A program made the position numbers and the translations under genes. The notes beneath the pieces were generated by a model. The model had not been told where the DNA came from. It searched no databases and saw only the letters and a list, made by a program, of their open reading frames with translations. From NCBI GenBank assembly GCA_004298015.1, contig SCSE01000035.1:1-64000 (forward strand): DNA of 64,000 nucleotides. The letters are read 5' to 3'. The stretch's first letter is position 1. The number at the start of each line of letters is the position of its first letter. Origin of the DNA: Rhodanobacter sp. (GTDB lineage: Bacteria; Pseudomonadota; Gammaproteobacteria; Xanthomonadales; Rhodanobacteraceae). Shown here piece after piece: positions 8,846 to 17,668 of the stretch.

Positions 8846-9531
8846 GGCTTCCACCGATAGCCGACGCCGTGCACGGTCTCGATCGCGTCGAACTCCGGCG
8901 CAACTGCAATGAACTTCTTGCGGATGCGCTTGATGTGCGAGGTGATGGTGGCATCGTCGACCACCAGCTCGGCTTCACGCATCAGCTGGTCGCGGTTCTT
9001 CACATGGCCGGGGAAGCGGACCAGCGTATGCACCATCCAGAATTCGGTGACGGTGAGCGGAATTTCCTCGCCGCGCCAGCTGATCCGCATACGTTCGGAT
9101 TCGAGCTTCAGCGGTCCGTGCTCGATCACGGTTTCGCTGGATGTCGGCGCCTTCAGCGACTCGATGCGGCGAAACAGCGCCGCGATGCGGGCAGCGAGCT
9201 GGTGCAGGCTGGTGTCCTTGCTGAGGTAATCGTCGGCACCGAGGCGCAATCCGGAGATCACGTCGAAATCGGAATCGCGGGCGGTGAGGAAGATCAGCGG
9301 CAGCGTCGCCGACTTCGCCCGCAGCTCGCGGCACAGGTCAAAGCCACCTTCGGGCTCGTCACCCAGGCCGATGTCGATGATCACCAGCTCCGGCAGGCGC
9401 ATGGCGAAGGCACTGGACGCTTCCTGGCGCGAGCCGTAGCCGCGCGCATCGTAGCCGAAACGGTTCAGCGCCTCGACATAGTTGGCGCGGATCAACGGTT
9501 CGTCTTCGACGATGGCAATGCTGCGGCCCAT
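8842..9531 (-). CDS. pdsR: Response regulator of the proteobacterial dedicated sortase type (PdsR-like)
   Basis: A 229-residue OmpR/PhoB-type regulator. The receiver domain has the acidic pocket (VEDEP), the phosphoacceptor Asp in VIIDIGLGDEPEGG, the switch Thr in FLTARD and the conserved Lys in YLSKDT. The C-terminal winged helix ends in KRIRKKF and ETVHGVGYRWKP. The extended GLGDEPEGGFDLCRELR segment after the phosphorylated Asp matches the dedicated-sortase regulators (TIGR03787-like, recalled). GGGAG lies seven bases before the ATG at 9531. It is first in the unit pdsR-unknown-pdsS, so it is expected to be phosphorylated by the kinase encoded downstream. The target genes are not apparent here. 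Confidence 0.85.
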   Translation of the reverse strand: MGRSIAIVEDEPLIRANYVEALNRFGYDARGYGSRQEASSAFAMRLPELVIIDIGLGDEPEGGFDLCRELRAKSATLPLIFLTARDSDFDVISGLRLGADDYLSKDTSLHQLAARIAALFRRIESLKAPTSSETVIEHGPLKLESERMRISWRGEEIPLTVTEFWMVHTLVRFPGHVKNRDQLMREAELVVDDATITSHIKRIRKKFIAVAPEFDAIETVHGVGYRWKP

Positions 9532-9708
9532 GGCACGCTCCCGGTGTGAGGGTTGCAGCGTGCTATGCGAACCGCCCGCACGCAAGCCGCCCCATGCCAC
9601 TGCCCGCATTCCGCCACATGCCGGCAACAAGTCGGCCCGATTGTGCCAGCCGCAGCGCCCCGCCAGGAGGTGTGATGCAAGTCAGGCACACCACGTAAGG
9701 AATCGATC

Positions 9709-9828
9709 ATGGCAACCCCCGAATCCGGCCAAGCGGATCTCAACGCCGAACTGCGCAGCTTCGAGCCCTTGCGGGTGACCCTGGCGCTGGGCGCCCTGCT
9801 GCTGGGCCTGCTCCTGGGCCTGCACTGA
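9709..9828 (+). CDS. 39-residue single-span membrane peptide
   Basis: A short open frame with a good ribosome-binding site (GTAAGGA, 8 bases upstream) encodes a 39-residue peptide. It has a polar N-terminus (MATPESGQADLNAELRSFEP) and one C-terminal transmembrane helix rich in Leu and Gly (VTLALGALLLGLLLGLH). Such peptides often stabilise or tune a larger membrane complex. It is divergent from pdsR across a 177-base gap, so sharing a regulatory region with the two-component system is possible. No homologue is recognised; the evidence is start context, composition and helix design. Confidence 0.55.
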   Translation: MATPESGQADLNAELRSFEPLRVTLALGALLLGLLLGLH

Positions 9829-9855
9829 GCGGCTGTAGAAAAGAGGACGCACGTC

Positions 9856-9951
9856 ATGCAAAACGTCCAGCTGTCCCGTCACCTTTACAGCCTCGCCGGC
9901 GCCAGCTCCATCGATCGGGAAGACCCCGATCCGGATTGGCAACCCCTGTAG
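9856..9951 (+). CDS. Possible 31-residue small ORF
   Basis: An ATG with AGAGGA about 11 bases upstream opens a 31-codon frame (MQNVQLSRHLYSLAGASSID and then an acidic EDPDPDW stretch ending WQPL). It follows the single-span peptide gene by 27 bases in the same direction and could be co-transcribed with it up to the terminators further downstream. Composition is not decisive and no family is recognised, so this may be chance. Confidence 0.25.
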   Translation: MQNVQLSRHLYSLAGASSIDREDPDPDWQPL

Positions 9952-10146
9952 TTCCGCGCGATGCCCGTCTCGTCGTGTCTGCGCGCCCGCTAAGGTCGAG
10001 CACACGGGAAACGGCGCCAGGCGAGCATCCCGTGTCTGACCGAGCGGCCCGCCGTCACAGCGGTGGCGCTTTCGCCGAAAATATCTGCCGGCGCCAGTCC
10101 GGATCATCCTGAAACGCCCATCCTGTCCACCGTGGTGGTTCCCTTT

Positions 10147-10171
10147 CCCCTCCCCGCGAGGGGATTTTTTT
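10147..10171 (+). terminator. Rho-independent terminator
   Basis: CCCCTC-CCCGC-GAGGGG forms a 6-bp G/C stem followed by A and seven T residues. It would end plus-strand transcripts from the small ORFs at 9709-9951 or a small RNA from the 9952-10146 stretch, where I see no convincing gene. Confidence 0.6.
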
Positions 10172-10376
10172 ACCTCCACATGTGGCCACCGTGCAGGCAA
10201 GCCACCGCAGTATTTCATCACTGCGGGAACCATTCCTCAACCGCGCGGTCAATAGCTTCGATTGGCGACGTCTCCATTGCCGTGGAACGCGCCGGCGCGG
10301 CTACTGACCCTCCCTTGCAGCGGTCGTGCCGGCGGGCCAATCGATGGTGTTGACCTCACGTCCTCCGACGACGTTG

Positions 10377-10411
10377 ATCCCGGCGCAGCTGTTCAGGGCG
10401 CCGGGATTTTT
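10377..10411 (+). terminator. Second plus-strand terminator in the same gap
   Basis: A perfect 10-bp stem ATCCCGGCGC/GCGCCGGGAT (10377-10386 and 10398-10407) closes an 11-base loop and is followed by T-rich sequence. About 200 bases separate it from the preceding terminator and no open frame in that interval is credible. A separate short transcript, for example a small RNA, would explain two terminators in series. Apart from these hairpins the 9952-10464 gap shows nothing I can name. Confidence 0.55.
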
Positions 10412-10464
10412 ATGCGCGGATGCCCCGGCCTGCCATCAGACGGCACAGCGCGCCGGTATAGAGC

Positions 10465-10534
10465 GCGCAAATATTCAGCCGATCGCCTTGCGCATGGCGG
10501 CGCAAATACTCAGCCGATCGCCTTGCGCATGGCG
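10465..10534. repeat. 35-bp tandem duplication of the 3' end of rpe
   Basis: Two adjacent 35-bp units (10465-10499 and 10500-10534) differ by one base. The inner unit contains the last codons and the TGA of rpe; the outer one is a duplicate beyond the stop. The coding sequence is therefore intact, and the second copy is a slippage or unequal-exchange duplication in the 3' untranslated region. Confidence 0.85.
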
Positions 10535-11178
10535 GCGATCTCGGCACCATAGTCGCTGGCGTGGAAGATCGCCGAACCGGCAACGAAGGTATCGGCACCG
10601 GCGGCGGCAATTGCGGCGATGTTGTCTGCGCTGACCCCGCCGTCGACTTCCAGGCGGATCGCCCGGCCGCTGTCATCGATCCGCCGGCGGGCCTGACGCA
10701 ATTTTTCCAGCGTGCCGGGGATGAATTTCTGCCCCCCGAAACCTGGATTGACCGACATGATCAGGATCAGGTCGAGCTTGTCCATCACGTAGTCGAGATG
10801 ATCCAGCGGCGTGGCCGGGTTGAATACCAGACCAGCCTGGCAACCGGCCTCCCTGATCAGTCCGAGCGTACGATCGATATGCTCGCTGGCCTCCGGATGG
10901 AAGCTGATCAGGCTGGCGCCAGCCCCGGCGAAGTCCGGCACGATGCGATCCACCGGCTTGATCATCAAGTGCACGTCGATCGGCGCCTTGATGCCGTAGC
11001 CACGCAACGACTTGAGCACCATCGGCCCCATCGTGAGATTCGGCACATAGTGATTGTCCATCACGTCGAAATGCACCCAGTCGGCACCCGCGGCCAGCGC
11101 AGCGGCGGTGTCGTCGCCGAGCCGGGCAAAGTCGGCGGCAAGGATGGACGGGGCGATGATCGGGGCTTGCTTGGGCAT
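10510..11178 (-). CDS. rpe: Ribulose-phosphate 3-epimerase
   Basis: Rpe interconverts D-ribulose 5-phosphate and D-xylulose 5-phosphate in the pentose phosphate pathway in the cytoplasm. The 222-residue TIM barrel shows every family motif: [36 protein letters not shown] with the metal ligands, [30 protein letters not shown] and FVAGSAIF. The start at 11178 gives [12 protein letters not shown], the family length; longer in-frame extensions run into a REP palindrome. The 3' end is duplicated in tandem just past the stop. No convincing ribosome-binding site precedes the ATG. Confidence 0.95.
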   Translation of the reverse strand: MPKQAPIIAPSILAADFARLGDDTAAALAAGADWVHFDVMDNHYVPNLTMGPMVLKSLRGYGIKAPIDVHLMIKPVDRIVPDFAGAGASLISFHPEASEHIDRTLGLIREAGCQAGLVFNPATPLDHLDYVMDKLDLILIMSVNPGFGGQKFIPGTLEKLRQARRRIDDSGRAIRLEVDGGVSADNIAAIAAAGADTFVAGSAIFHASDYGAEIAAMRKAIG

Positions 11179-11208
11179 GGTAAGGCCTGGCTGTAAGGGT
11201 GGTGTCTG

Positions 11209-11283
11209 CGTGTAGGAGCGCACCCTGTGCGCGAATGCTCTTGAGGCCGCAAAGGCATCGCGCACAGGGTGCGCTCCTACACG
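11209..11283. repeat. GTAG-type REP palindrome pair, copy 1
   Basis: TGTAGGAGCGCACCCTGTGC begins the left arm, and the right arm is its exact inverted complement ending GCTCCTACACG. The two arms enclose about 23 bases. The GTAG head is the hallmark of REP elements mobilised by RAYT transposases in Stenotrophomonas and relatives (SMAG-like). A second copy with the same arms lies at 32734-32813. It sits between djlA and rpe, where it may act as a transcript-stabilising or terminating hairpin. Confidence 0.85.
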
Positions 11284-11314
11284 ACGGTGTGTCCCTGCAG
11301 GACCTAATCTACGA

Positions 11315-12127
11315 TTATTTGAACCCGCGCGCTTCCTTGATGCGGTCGTACGCGGCGTTGATCTCGCTGGCGCGCGACTCGGCGCGCTTGCGCATGTCTT
11401 CGGGCAGGTCGCCGAGGCGATCGGGATGATGTTCGGAAATCAGCTTGCGGTAGGCGCGCTTGACCGCCCGTTCATCGGCGCTGCGCTCGATACCGAGCAC
11501 GGCATAGGGATCCGGCCCCAGCGCCGTGCGCTGGGGCGGCACGTAGCCGCCGCCTGAACCGTACCCCCGGCGATAACCGCGCTGACCGGTGCCGCCGGTA
11601 TTCCACGCATAGCCCTTCATCGCCAGCAGTGCCATCAGCTCCATGTCGCTGACCCGCAGGGCGAAGGCGAGCTGGCGCAGGATGGCCATTTTTTCCGGTG
11701 GCGGGTTGCCTTCGGCCAGCACGGTTTCGATCACCACGTCCAGTACCGGAAACGCATGGTCGCGGCGCATGCCCACCCAGTTGCGCAACTCGGTAATGGT
11801 GCGGGTGACGTCGAATTCAGCCTGCTTGCCGACGTTGAACGCGGCCACGGCCTGTTTGCGCTGCTCGGCATCGAGCTTCATCCGCGACATCATGCGCTCG
11901 GCGACCGCGATCTCCGCCTCGGACACCCGGCCGTCGGATTTCGCCACCGCGCCCAGCAGGGTGAACAGCGGCCCGACAAAGCCCCCCGCCTCCGGCGTGG
12001 CCTGCTGGCGTCGGCTATGCCGCAGGTTGTCGAAGATGAAGCCGAGGATCGCGCCGGTGATCGCCCCGGGGCCATGCCCGATGATCAGCCCGAAAAACGC
12101 GAACCACAAGGTATAGGAAAAACTCAT
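11315..12127 (-). CDS. djlA: DjlA-type membrane-anchored J-domain co-chaperone
   Basis: A 270-residue protein with the DjlA architecture. It has an N-terminal transmembrane segment with small residues ([20 protein letters not shown]), a central TerB-like helical domain (residues about 55-165, [17 protein letters not shown]) and a C-terminal J domain ([20 protein letters not shown]) with the essential HPD motif in [10 protein letters not shown]. DjlA recruits DnaK to the cytoplasmic face of the inner membrane and is linked to capsule and envelope stress regulation in enterics. A Gly/Tyr-rich linker joins the last two domains. Its ATG overlaps the stop of the cytochrome gene (ATGA), so the two are translated together. 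Confidence 0.93.
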   Translation of the reverse strand: MSFSYTLWFAFFGLIIGHGPGAITGAILGFIFDNLRHSRRQQATPEAGGFVGPLFTLLGAVAKSDGRVSEAEIAVAERMMSRMKLDAEQRKQAVAAFNVGKQAEFDVTRTITELRNWVGMRRDHAFPVLDVVIETVLAEGNPPPEKMAILRQLAFALRVSDMELMALLAMKGYAWNTGGTGQRGYRRGYGSGGGYVPPQRTALGPDPYAVLGIERSADERAVKRAYRKLISEHHPDRLGDLPEDMRKRAESRASEINAAYDRIKEARGFK

Positions 12128-12450
12128 GGATGCGCCCGTGGCTGCGGCGCTTGCGCGCTGTACCAGCGTGCCAGCGCATCCAGTTCAGCATCGCTGAGCG
12201 GACCGATCGCGGCGCGCATCACCGGCACGGCACGGCGCCCGTCACGGTATTGCTTGAGCGCCTGGCGCAGGTAATCGAGCTTCTGGCCAGCCAGATTCGG
12301 CACGCCCGGCATGCTGGCGTGGCCAGTCGCGCCGTGACAGGCCGCACACAGGCCGAGCCGGCTCGGCCGCACCGGTGGCGTGGCCTGGCTCCGGGCAACG
12401 CCGGGGATGGCGGCGATCAGGCACAGGATCGCGGTCAATGGGATTCGCAT
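12124..12450 (-). CDS. Periplasmic mono-haem cytochrome c
   Basis: A 108-residue exported class I cytochrome c. A signal peptide ([20 protein letters not shown]) is followed by the haem-binding CAACH motif and a distal methionine candidate in [19 protein letters not shown], the layout of cytochrome c553/c4-like electron carriers. It would shuttle electrons in the periplasm, possibly to a terminal oxidase. The start at 12450 places the signal peptide at the N-terminus. The gene ends in an ATGA overlap with djlA and is divergent from purC. Its redox partner is not evident. Confidence 0.9.
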   Translation of the reverse strand: MRIPLTAILCLIAAIPGVARSQATPPVRPSRLGLCAACHGATGHASMPGVPNLAGQKLDYLRQALKQYRDGRRAVPVMRAAIGPLSDAELDALARWYSAQAPQPRAHP

Positions 12451-12576
12451 CGGCAGATAGTGGGGCTGAAGATCGTCAATTCTAGCAGTCTGTCCCAAAT
12501 CCCCCACAGTCCGTTTCCGGCCACGGGGTCGCAGCAGCTAGAATGTGCCGTTCATCCTGCCTGCGGAACCACGCTC

Positions 12577-13473
12577 GTGCCTACCACTCTGCCGCAATCG
12601 AACCTGCCTGGCCTGGAACTGATCCATCGCGGCAAGGTACGCGATGTCTACGCATTGCCCGATGAGCGGCTGCTGATGGTCGCCACCGATCGGCTGTCGG
12701 CGTTCGACGTGGTGTTGCCCAACCCGATCCCGGGCAAGGGCGAGATGCTCACGCAGATGTCCAATTTCTGGTTCGGCCGGACGGCGCACCTGCTGCCGAA
12801 CCATCTGCTCGATGTGCCGCTGGCGGAGGTATTGCCGGCCGGCACCGATCTGGCGTTGTATGCAAAGCGCGCGGTGGTGACGCGACGCCTGAAGCCGGTG
12901 CCGGTGGAGGCGATCGCCCGCGGCTACCTGATCGGTTCAGGCTGGAAGGACTACCAGGCGACCGGCTCGCTGTGCGGCATCGCCCTGCCCGCCGGCCTGC
13001 AACAGGCGCAGCAGCTGCCGGCACCGATCTTCACGCCATCGACCAAGGCGGCGGTCGGCGACCACGACGAAAATGTCAGTTACGACGCAGTGGTCGCCGC
13101 CATCGGGGGCGAACTGGCGGGCAAGGTACGCGATGCGACCCTGGCAATCTATCAGTGGGCGGCCGCGTATGCCGCCGAGCGCGGCATCATCATCGCCGAT
13201 ACCAAGTTCGAGTTCGGCACCGATGCCGACGGCACGCTGTACGTGATGGACGAGATGCTGACCCCGGACTCCTCGCGCTTCTGGCCGGCGGAGCACTACC
13301 GTGTCGGCATCAGCCCGCCCAGCTATGACAAGCAGTTCGTCCGCGACTGGCTGGAAACGCAGGACTGGAACAAGACCGCACCCGGCCCGGTGATCCCGGC
13401 GCCGATCATTGCCGCTACCGCGGCCAAATATGCCGAGGCGCTGGAACGCCTGGCCGGTATCCAGCTCGACTGA
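12577..13473 (+). CDS. purC: Phosphoribosylaminoimidazole-succinocarboxamide synthase
   Basis: PurC joins CAIR and aspartate using ATP to give SAICAR in de novo purine synthesis. The 298-residue protein is of the longer, yeast-like SAICAR synthetase type. It shows [77 protein letters not shown] and [13 protein letters not shown]. The GTG at 12577 starts [20 protein letters not shown], matching the family; no ATG fits. It is divergent from the cytochrome/djlA pair and is followed after 24 bases by a co-oriented membrane-protein gene. Confidence 0.95.
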   Translation: MPTTLPQSNLPGLELIHRGKVRDVYALPDERLLMVATDRLSAFDVVLPNPIPGKGEMLTQMSNFWFGRTAHLLPNHLLDVPLAEVLPAGTDLALYAKRAVVTRRLKPVPVEAIARGYLIGSGWKDYQATGSLCGIALPAGLQQAQQLPAPIFTPSTKAAVGDHDENVSYDAVVAAIGGELAGKVRDATLAIYQWAAAYAAERGIIIADTKFEFGTDADGTLYVMDEMLTPDSSRFWPAEHYRVGISPPSYDKQFVRDWLETQDWNKTAPGPVIPAPIIAATAAKYAEALERLAGIQLD

Positions 13474-13497
13474 TGCAGCTCAACCGGGAGTAGTTCC

Positions 13498-13968
13498 ATG
13501 CGCACGATGCAGAGCTGGCTCGATGGCTACAGCGCCGACCATCAGAACCCGACCAACCAGGTGCTGCACTGGATCTGCGTGCCGCCGATCGTGTGGAGCG
13601 TGATCGCCCTGCTGTGGACCATCCCGGTGCCGGCCAGCCTGTTCCGTCCCGGCACCTGGGCGGTTGGCGTGATGGTGCTGGCGTTCTACTGGTACTGGAA
13701 GCACGCGCGCCGGCTGGCGCTGGGTTTGCTGGTGGCGTTCGCGCTGCTGGGCCTGTTCACCAATCTGCTGTTCGTTCGGCTCGGCGCGCCCTCGTTGCGC
13801 TGGTGGGCGATCGGCGTCTTCGTGGTGGCCTGGATCGGCCAGTTCATCGGTCACACGTTCGAAGGTCGCCGACCGAGCTTTCTCACCGACCTCTCCTACC
13901 TGTTGATCGGACCGGCCTGGCTGATGGCCAAGCTGTTGCGCAAACTGGGCGTCCACAACCTCGCATGA
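13498..13968 (+). CDS. DUF962/Mpo1-like membrane protein
   Basis: A 156-residue membrane protein of the DUF962 family related to yeast Mpo1, a dioxygenase in alpha-oxidation of phytosphingosine-derived acyl chains. Family features are YSADHQNPTNQVLHWICVPP near the N-terminus and the C-terminal IGQFIGHTFEGRRPSFLTDL, holding the histidines thought to bind iron. Four hydrophobic segments are visible. The bacterial substrate is unknown. GGGAG precedes the ATG. Its stop overlaps the start of the next gene (ATGA), so the two are coupled. Confidence 0.85.
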   Translation: MRTMQSWLDGYSADHQNPTNQVLHWICVPPIVWSVIALLWTIPVPASLFRPGTWAVGVMVLAFYWYWKHARRLALGLLVAFALLGLFTNLLFVRLGAPSLRWWAIGVFVVAWIGQFIGHTFEGRRPSFLTDLSYLLIGPAWLMAKLLRKLGVHNLA

Positions 13969-14372
13969 CCCTTTTGCTCACCGTACTCAGCAGCCTGCTC
14001 TGGTGGGTGCTGTACAGCTCCATCTTCGCGCTGTTTTTCGCCTTGATCGCGTGGCCGGTACTGCGTTGGGCCGAACGCGGCAACGTGGTCTTCAACCGCG
14101 TCTACCTGGCCTGCCTGGCGTGGAACCTTGTCGGCATGCTGCTGATCGTCGGTGTCGCGGCGTTCGAGGGTCACCTGCACCCGCCCTATGGCGCGCTGCT
14201 GCGCTCAGGCCTGCTGCGCTGGACCCTGGTGCTGGACATGCTGATCGGCAGCCTCCTGCTGTGGCGGCTGATTCCACGCGTCGACGCGCGCCGCATCCGC
14301 CCCGGCAGCGCCTGCATGGCGGTAGCGATGATCATGGCGATCAGTTTTGGCGTGGTCACCAGCCTGGTCTGA
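13965..14372 (+). CDS. Four-helix membrane protein of unknown function
   Basis: A 135-residue hydrophobic protein with four likely transmembrane helices: LLTVLSSLLWWVLYSSIFAL, the ALIAWPVL region, LAWNLVGMLLIVGVAAFEGH, and a final SACMAVAMIMAISFGVV. I recognise no family. The ATG shares ATGA with the stop of the DUF962 gene, implying coupled translation and probably a related membrane role. The 218 bases that follow, up to the dnaE2 stop, contain no gene I can support. Confidence 0.75.
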   Translation: MTLLLTVLSSLLWWVLYSSIFALFFALIAWPVLRWAERGNVVFNRVYLACLAWNLVGMLLIVGVAAFEGHLHPPYGALLRSGLLRWTLVLDMLIGSLLLWRLIPRVDARRIRPGSACMAVAMIMAISFGVVTSLV

Positions 14373-14590
14373 GAGCCCGGCCGGCTGCGGACTATGCTCA
14401 GCCGAACTGCAACGTCGTCGCTGCAGTCCATGTTTTCGCCTCGCGCACCAAAATCCGACAGCGTCGCGGGAAAACTTCGGCCTCCGTAGCGAGCGCGTCG
14501 CCAGCACAGGCATCCGGCGGCGATCGCAGCAGGCGGGTGTTTTTTTGGCAGCCTTTCAGACCCTGAGTCCGACCTGGTGGCTTTGGCCAT

Positions 14591-17500
14591 TCAATGAAAA
14601 TCGCGCGAGCGGCTGTCCAGCGCACCCAGCAGTGCACTCATGTCGGCGAGCCGAGCGGCGATCAGGTGACTGACCCCGTCGACGCTTTCCCACTGCCCTT
14701 CCACGCCGAGCAGGCTGGCCTCCAGATACACGCGCCGCTGACGCTCGGCCACATGGCGCCAGACCACCACGTTGATCAAGCCGTGCTCGTCCTCCATGGT
14801 GATGAAGGTGACCCCGCTGGCGGTCTGCGGCTGCTGGCGCTGGGTCACCAGACCGGCTGCGCGCACCCGGCTCTGGTGCGGCTGGCGGCGCAGGCTGCGT
14901 GAATCGACATAGCGCGCCGCACGCAGCCGCGGACGGATCAATTTCAGTGGATGCGGCCCCAGGCTGAGGCCGGTGCGGGCATAGTCGGCCTGCAGGTTTT
15001 CCGCCGTCGAGGGCGAGGGCAACACGATCGCCTGCTCGGCCGGACTGGCGCGACCGAACAGCGGCAGTTGCGGCTCGACCCCGGCCACCGCCCACTTCGC
15101 CCGATGGCGATGACCGGCCAACCCGCGCAGCGCGCCCGCCTCGGCCAGTAGCTCCTGCTGGCGTCGGTCGATGCCGGTACGCGTGCACAGGTCGACCAGG
15201 TCGGTGAACGCGCTGGCGGCCCGTGCCGCCGCCAGCCGCGCCGCCACATCCTGGCGAAAACCGCGCACCTGGCGCAGGCCGAGCCGCAGCGCCGGCTGGC
15301 CGCGACCACGCGGATCGTGCTCCAGCGTGCAGTCCCAGTCGCTGTGGCGCACATCCAGCGGGCGCACCGCGATGCCGTGGCGCTGCACGTCCTGCACGAT
15401 CTGGCTTGGGCCATAGAAACCCATCGGCTGGGCATTCAACAACGCGCAGGCAAACGCGGCCGGTTGGTGGCATTTCAGCCAGCAGCTGGCGTAGACGATG
15501 CCGGCAAAACTCGCCGCGTGGCTTTCCGGAAAACCGTAGCTGCCGAAGCCCTTGATCTGCTCGAACAGCCGCGCCGCGAACTCGGCGGTATAACCGCGCT
15601 CGAGCATGCCGCGCATGATCCGCTCGCGATGTTTCTCCATGCCGCCATGACGTTTCCACGCGGCCATCGCCCGGCGCAGCTGATCGGCCTCGCCCGGCGT
15701 ATAGCCGGCCGCCACGATCGCCAGCTTCATCACCTGCTCCTGGAACAGCGGCACGCCGAGGGTGCGTTCGAACACCGCCTTGAGATCCTCCGACGGATAG
15801 TCCACCGCCTCCTCGCCACGACGCCGGCGCAGGTAGGGATGCACCATGTCGCCCTGGATCGGGCCGGGCCGCACGATCGCCACCTGAATCACCAGGTCGT
15901 AGAAATTCGCCGGCCGATGCCGCGGCAGCATCGCCATCTGCGCGCGGCTCTCGATCTGGAACACGCCGAGGGTGTCGGCGTTCTGGATCATCCGGTAGGT
16001 GGCTGGATCCTCGGCCGGCAACGTCGCCATCGTGTAATCCTGGCCACGCTGTGCACGTAGCAGGTCGAGACACTTGCGCACGCAAGTGAGCATGCCCAGC
16101 GCCAGGCAATCGACCTTGAGCAGCCTCATCGTGTCCAGATCGTCTTTGTCCCACTGGATGATGGTGCGCTCGGGCATCGCCGCGTTTTCCACCGGCACCA
16201 GTTCGCTCAGCGGCGCATCGCTGATCACGAAACCGCCGACGTGCTGCGACAGATGCCGCGGCATGTCGAGCAGCTCGGCGGTGAGTTTCAGCACCCGCCG
16301 CAGCACCGCGCTATCCGGATCGAAGCCGCGTTCGCGCAACCGCTCATCGAGGCTGGTCACGCCATCCCACCAGGCAAAAATCGCGCTCAACTGATCGACC
16401 TGGTCCAGCGGCAGGCCCAGCGCCTTGGCCACGTCGCGCACTGCGCTCTTGCCGCAATAGCAGATCACCGTCGCCGCCAGCGCGGCGCGCTCGCGGCCAT
16501 ACTTGCGGTAGATGTACTGGATCACCTGCTCGCGCCGCTCGTGCTCGAAATCCACGTCGATGTCGGGCGGCTCGTTGCGCTCCTTGCTGATGAAGCGCTC
16601 GACCAGCAGGTTCATCCGCGCCGGGTCGACCTCGGTCACGCCGAGCGCGTAACACACTGCGGAATTGGCCGCTGAGCCGCGACCCTGGCAAAGGATTCCC
16701 TCGCTGCGCGCGTAGCGCACGATGTCGTGCACGGTGAGGAAATACGACTCGTAGCGCAGCTCCTCGATCAGGCACAGTTCGTGCTCGATCTGCGCGCGGA
16801 CTTTTTCCGTCGCACCGTCCGGCCAGCGCCAGCGCATGCCTTCCTCGGTGAGCTGGCGCAGCCAGCTGATCGCGCTGTGGCCCGCCGGCACCAGTTCGTT
16901 GGGGTAACGATATTCCAGCTGGTCGAGACTGAACTGGCAGCGCGCGGCGATCGCCACGCTCTCCTGCAGCAGGGCGTCAGGATAGATCGCCGCCAGCGCC
17001 TCGCGCCGGCGCAGGTGACGCTCGCCATTGCGAAAGATCAGCGCGCCGGCCTCGGCGATCGGCAGCCGGTGGCGGATCGCGGTCAAGGTGTTTTGCAGCG
17101 CCAGCCGGCGACGCACATGCATGTGCACGTCGCCGGCGGCGACCAGGGGTAGCTCCAGGCTGGCCGCCAGTCTTTCCAGCTCGCGCAGGCGCTGCGCATC
17201 GTCGGCGCCGTGGTGCAATTCCACCGCCAGCCATGCGCGCGTGCCGAAGGTCGCACGCAGCCAGCGCCCGTGCGCGGGGTCGGGCTGAGGTTCGGGCAGC
17301 CACAAGGCGAGCGTGCCCGGCAGGCCATCGATCAGGTCGGCGCAGCGCAGTCGGTACGTGCCCTTGCCTGCGGCGCGCCGGCCGCGCGTGATCAGCCCGC
17401 ACAGGGCGGTATAGCCGGCGCGGTTCTCGCACAGCAACACCAGCTTCGGGCCATCCTGCAACTGGAATTCGGCGCCCACGATCAGTTTCACGCCGGTCTC

Positions 17501-17668
17501 GCGCGAGGCTTCCAACGCACGGACGATGCCGGCCAGCGAGCATTCGTCGGTGATCGCCAGCGCGCTGTAACCGCAGCTTCTGGCGCGCTCGAACAGCTCC
17601 CGCGCGCTGGAGGCGCCACGCCCGAACGAGAACGCCGACAGGCAATGCAGCTCGGCATACGCGTTCAC
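14591..17668 (-). CDS. dnaE2: Error-prone DNA polymerase DnaE2 (ImuC)
   Basis: A 1025-residue C-family polymerase of the DnaE2/ImuC branch, the catalytic subunit of the SOS mutasome with ImuA and ImuB. The N-terminal PHP domain starts [18 protein letters not shown]. The palm carries the catalytic [20 protein letters not shown] stretch with [16 protein letters not shown] before it. Finger and OB-fold motifs follow ([35 protein letters not shown]). The GTG at 17668 overlaps the imuB TGA (GTGA) and gives NAYAELHC as the opening, so the frame upstream is not used. It is the last gene of the lexA2-imuA-imuB-dnaE2 operon and should be induced by DNA damage. Confidence 0.95.
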   Translation of the reverse strand: MNAYAELHCLSAFSFGRGASSARELFERARSCGYSALAITDECSLAGIVRALEASRETGVKLIVGAEFQLQDGPKLVLLCENRAGYTALCGLITRGRRAAGKGTYRLRCADLIDGLPGTLALWLPEPQPDPAHGRWLRATFGTRAWLAVELHHGADDAQRLRELERLAASLELPLVAAGDVHMHVRRRLALQNTLTAIRHRLPIAEAGALIFRNGERHLRRREALAAIYPDALLQESVAIAARCQFSLDQLEYRYPNELVPAGHSAISWLRQLTEEGMRWRWPDGATEKVRAQIEHELCLIEELRYESYFLTVHDIVRYARSEGILCQGRGSAANSAVCYALGVTEVDPARMNLLVERFISKERNEPPDIDVDFEHERREQVIQYIYRKYGRERAALAATVICYCGKSAVRDVAKALGLPLDQVDQLSAIFAWWDGVTSLDERLRERGFDPDSAVLRRVLKLTAELLDMPRHLSQHVGGFVISDAPLSELVPVENAAMPERTIIQWDKDDLDTMRLLKVDCLALGMLTCVRKCLDLLRAQRGQDYTMATLPAEDPATYRMIQNADTLGVFQIESRAQMAMLPRHRPANFYDLVIQVAIVRPGPIQGDMVHPYLRRRRGEEAVDYPSEDLKAVFERTLGVPLFQEQVMKLAIVAAGYTPGEADQLRRAMAAWKRHGGMEKHRERIMRGMLERGYTAEFAARLFEQIKGFGSYGFPESHAASFAGIVYASCWLKCHQPAAFACALLNAQPMGFYGPSQIVQDVQRHGIAVRPLDVRHSDWDCTLEHDPRGRGQPALRLGLRQVRGFRQDVAARLAAARAASAFTDLVDLCTRTGIDRRQQELLAEAGALRGLAGHRHRAKWAVAGVEPQLPLFGRASPAEQAIVLPSPSTAENLQADYARTGLSLGPHPLKLIRPRLRAARYVDSRSLRRQPHQSRVRAAGLVTQRQQPQTASGVTFITMEDEHGLINVVVWRHVAERQRRVYLEASLLGVEGQWESVDGVSHLIAARLADMSALLGALDSRSRDFH

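Noticed and set aside
10063-10353. 96-codon plus-strand frame between pdsR and rpe
   Set aside because: It reads through a terminator hairpin and has no credible ribosome-binding site or domain.
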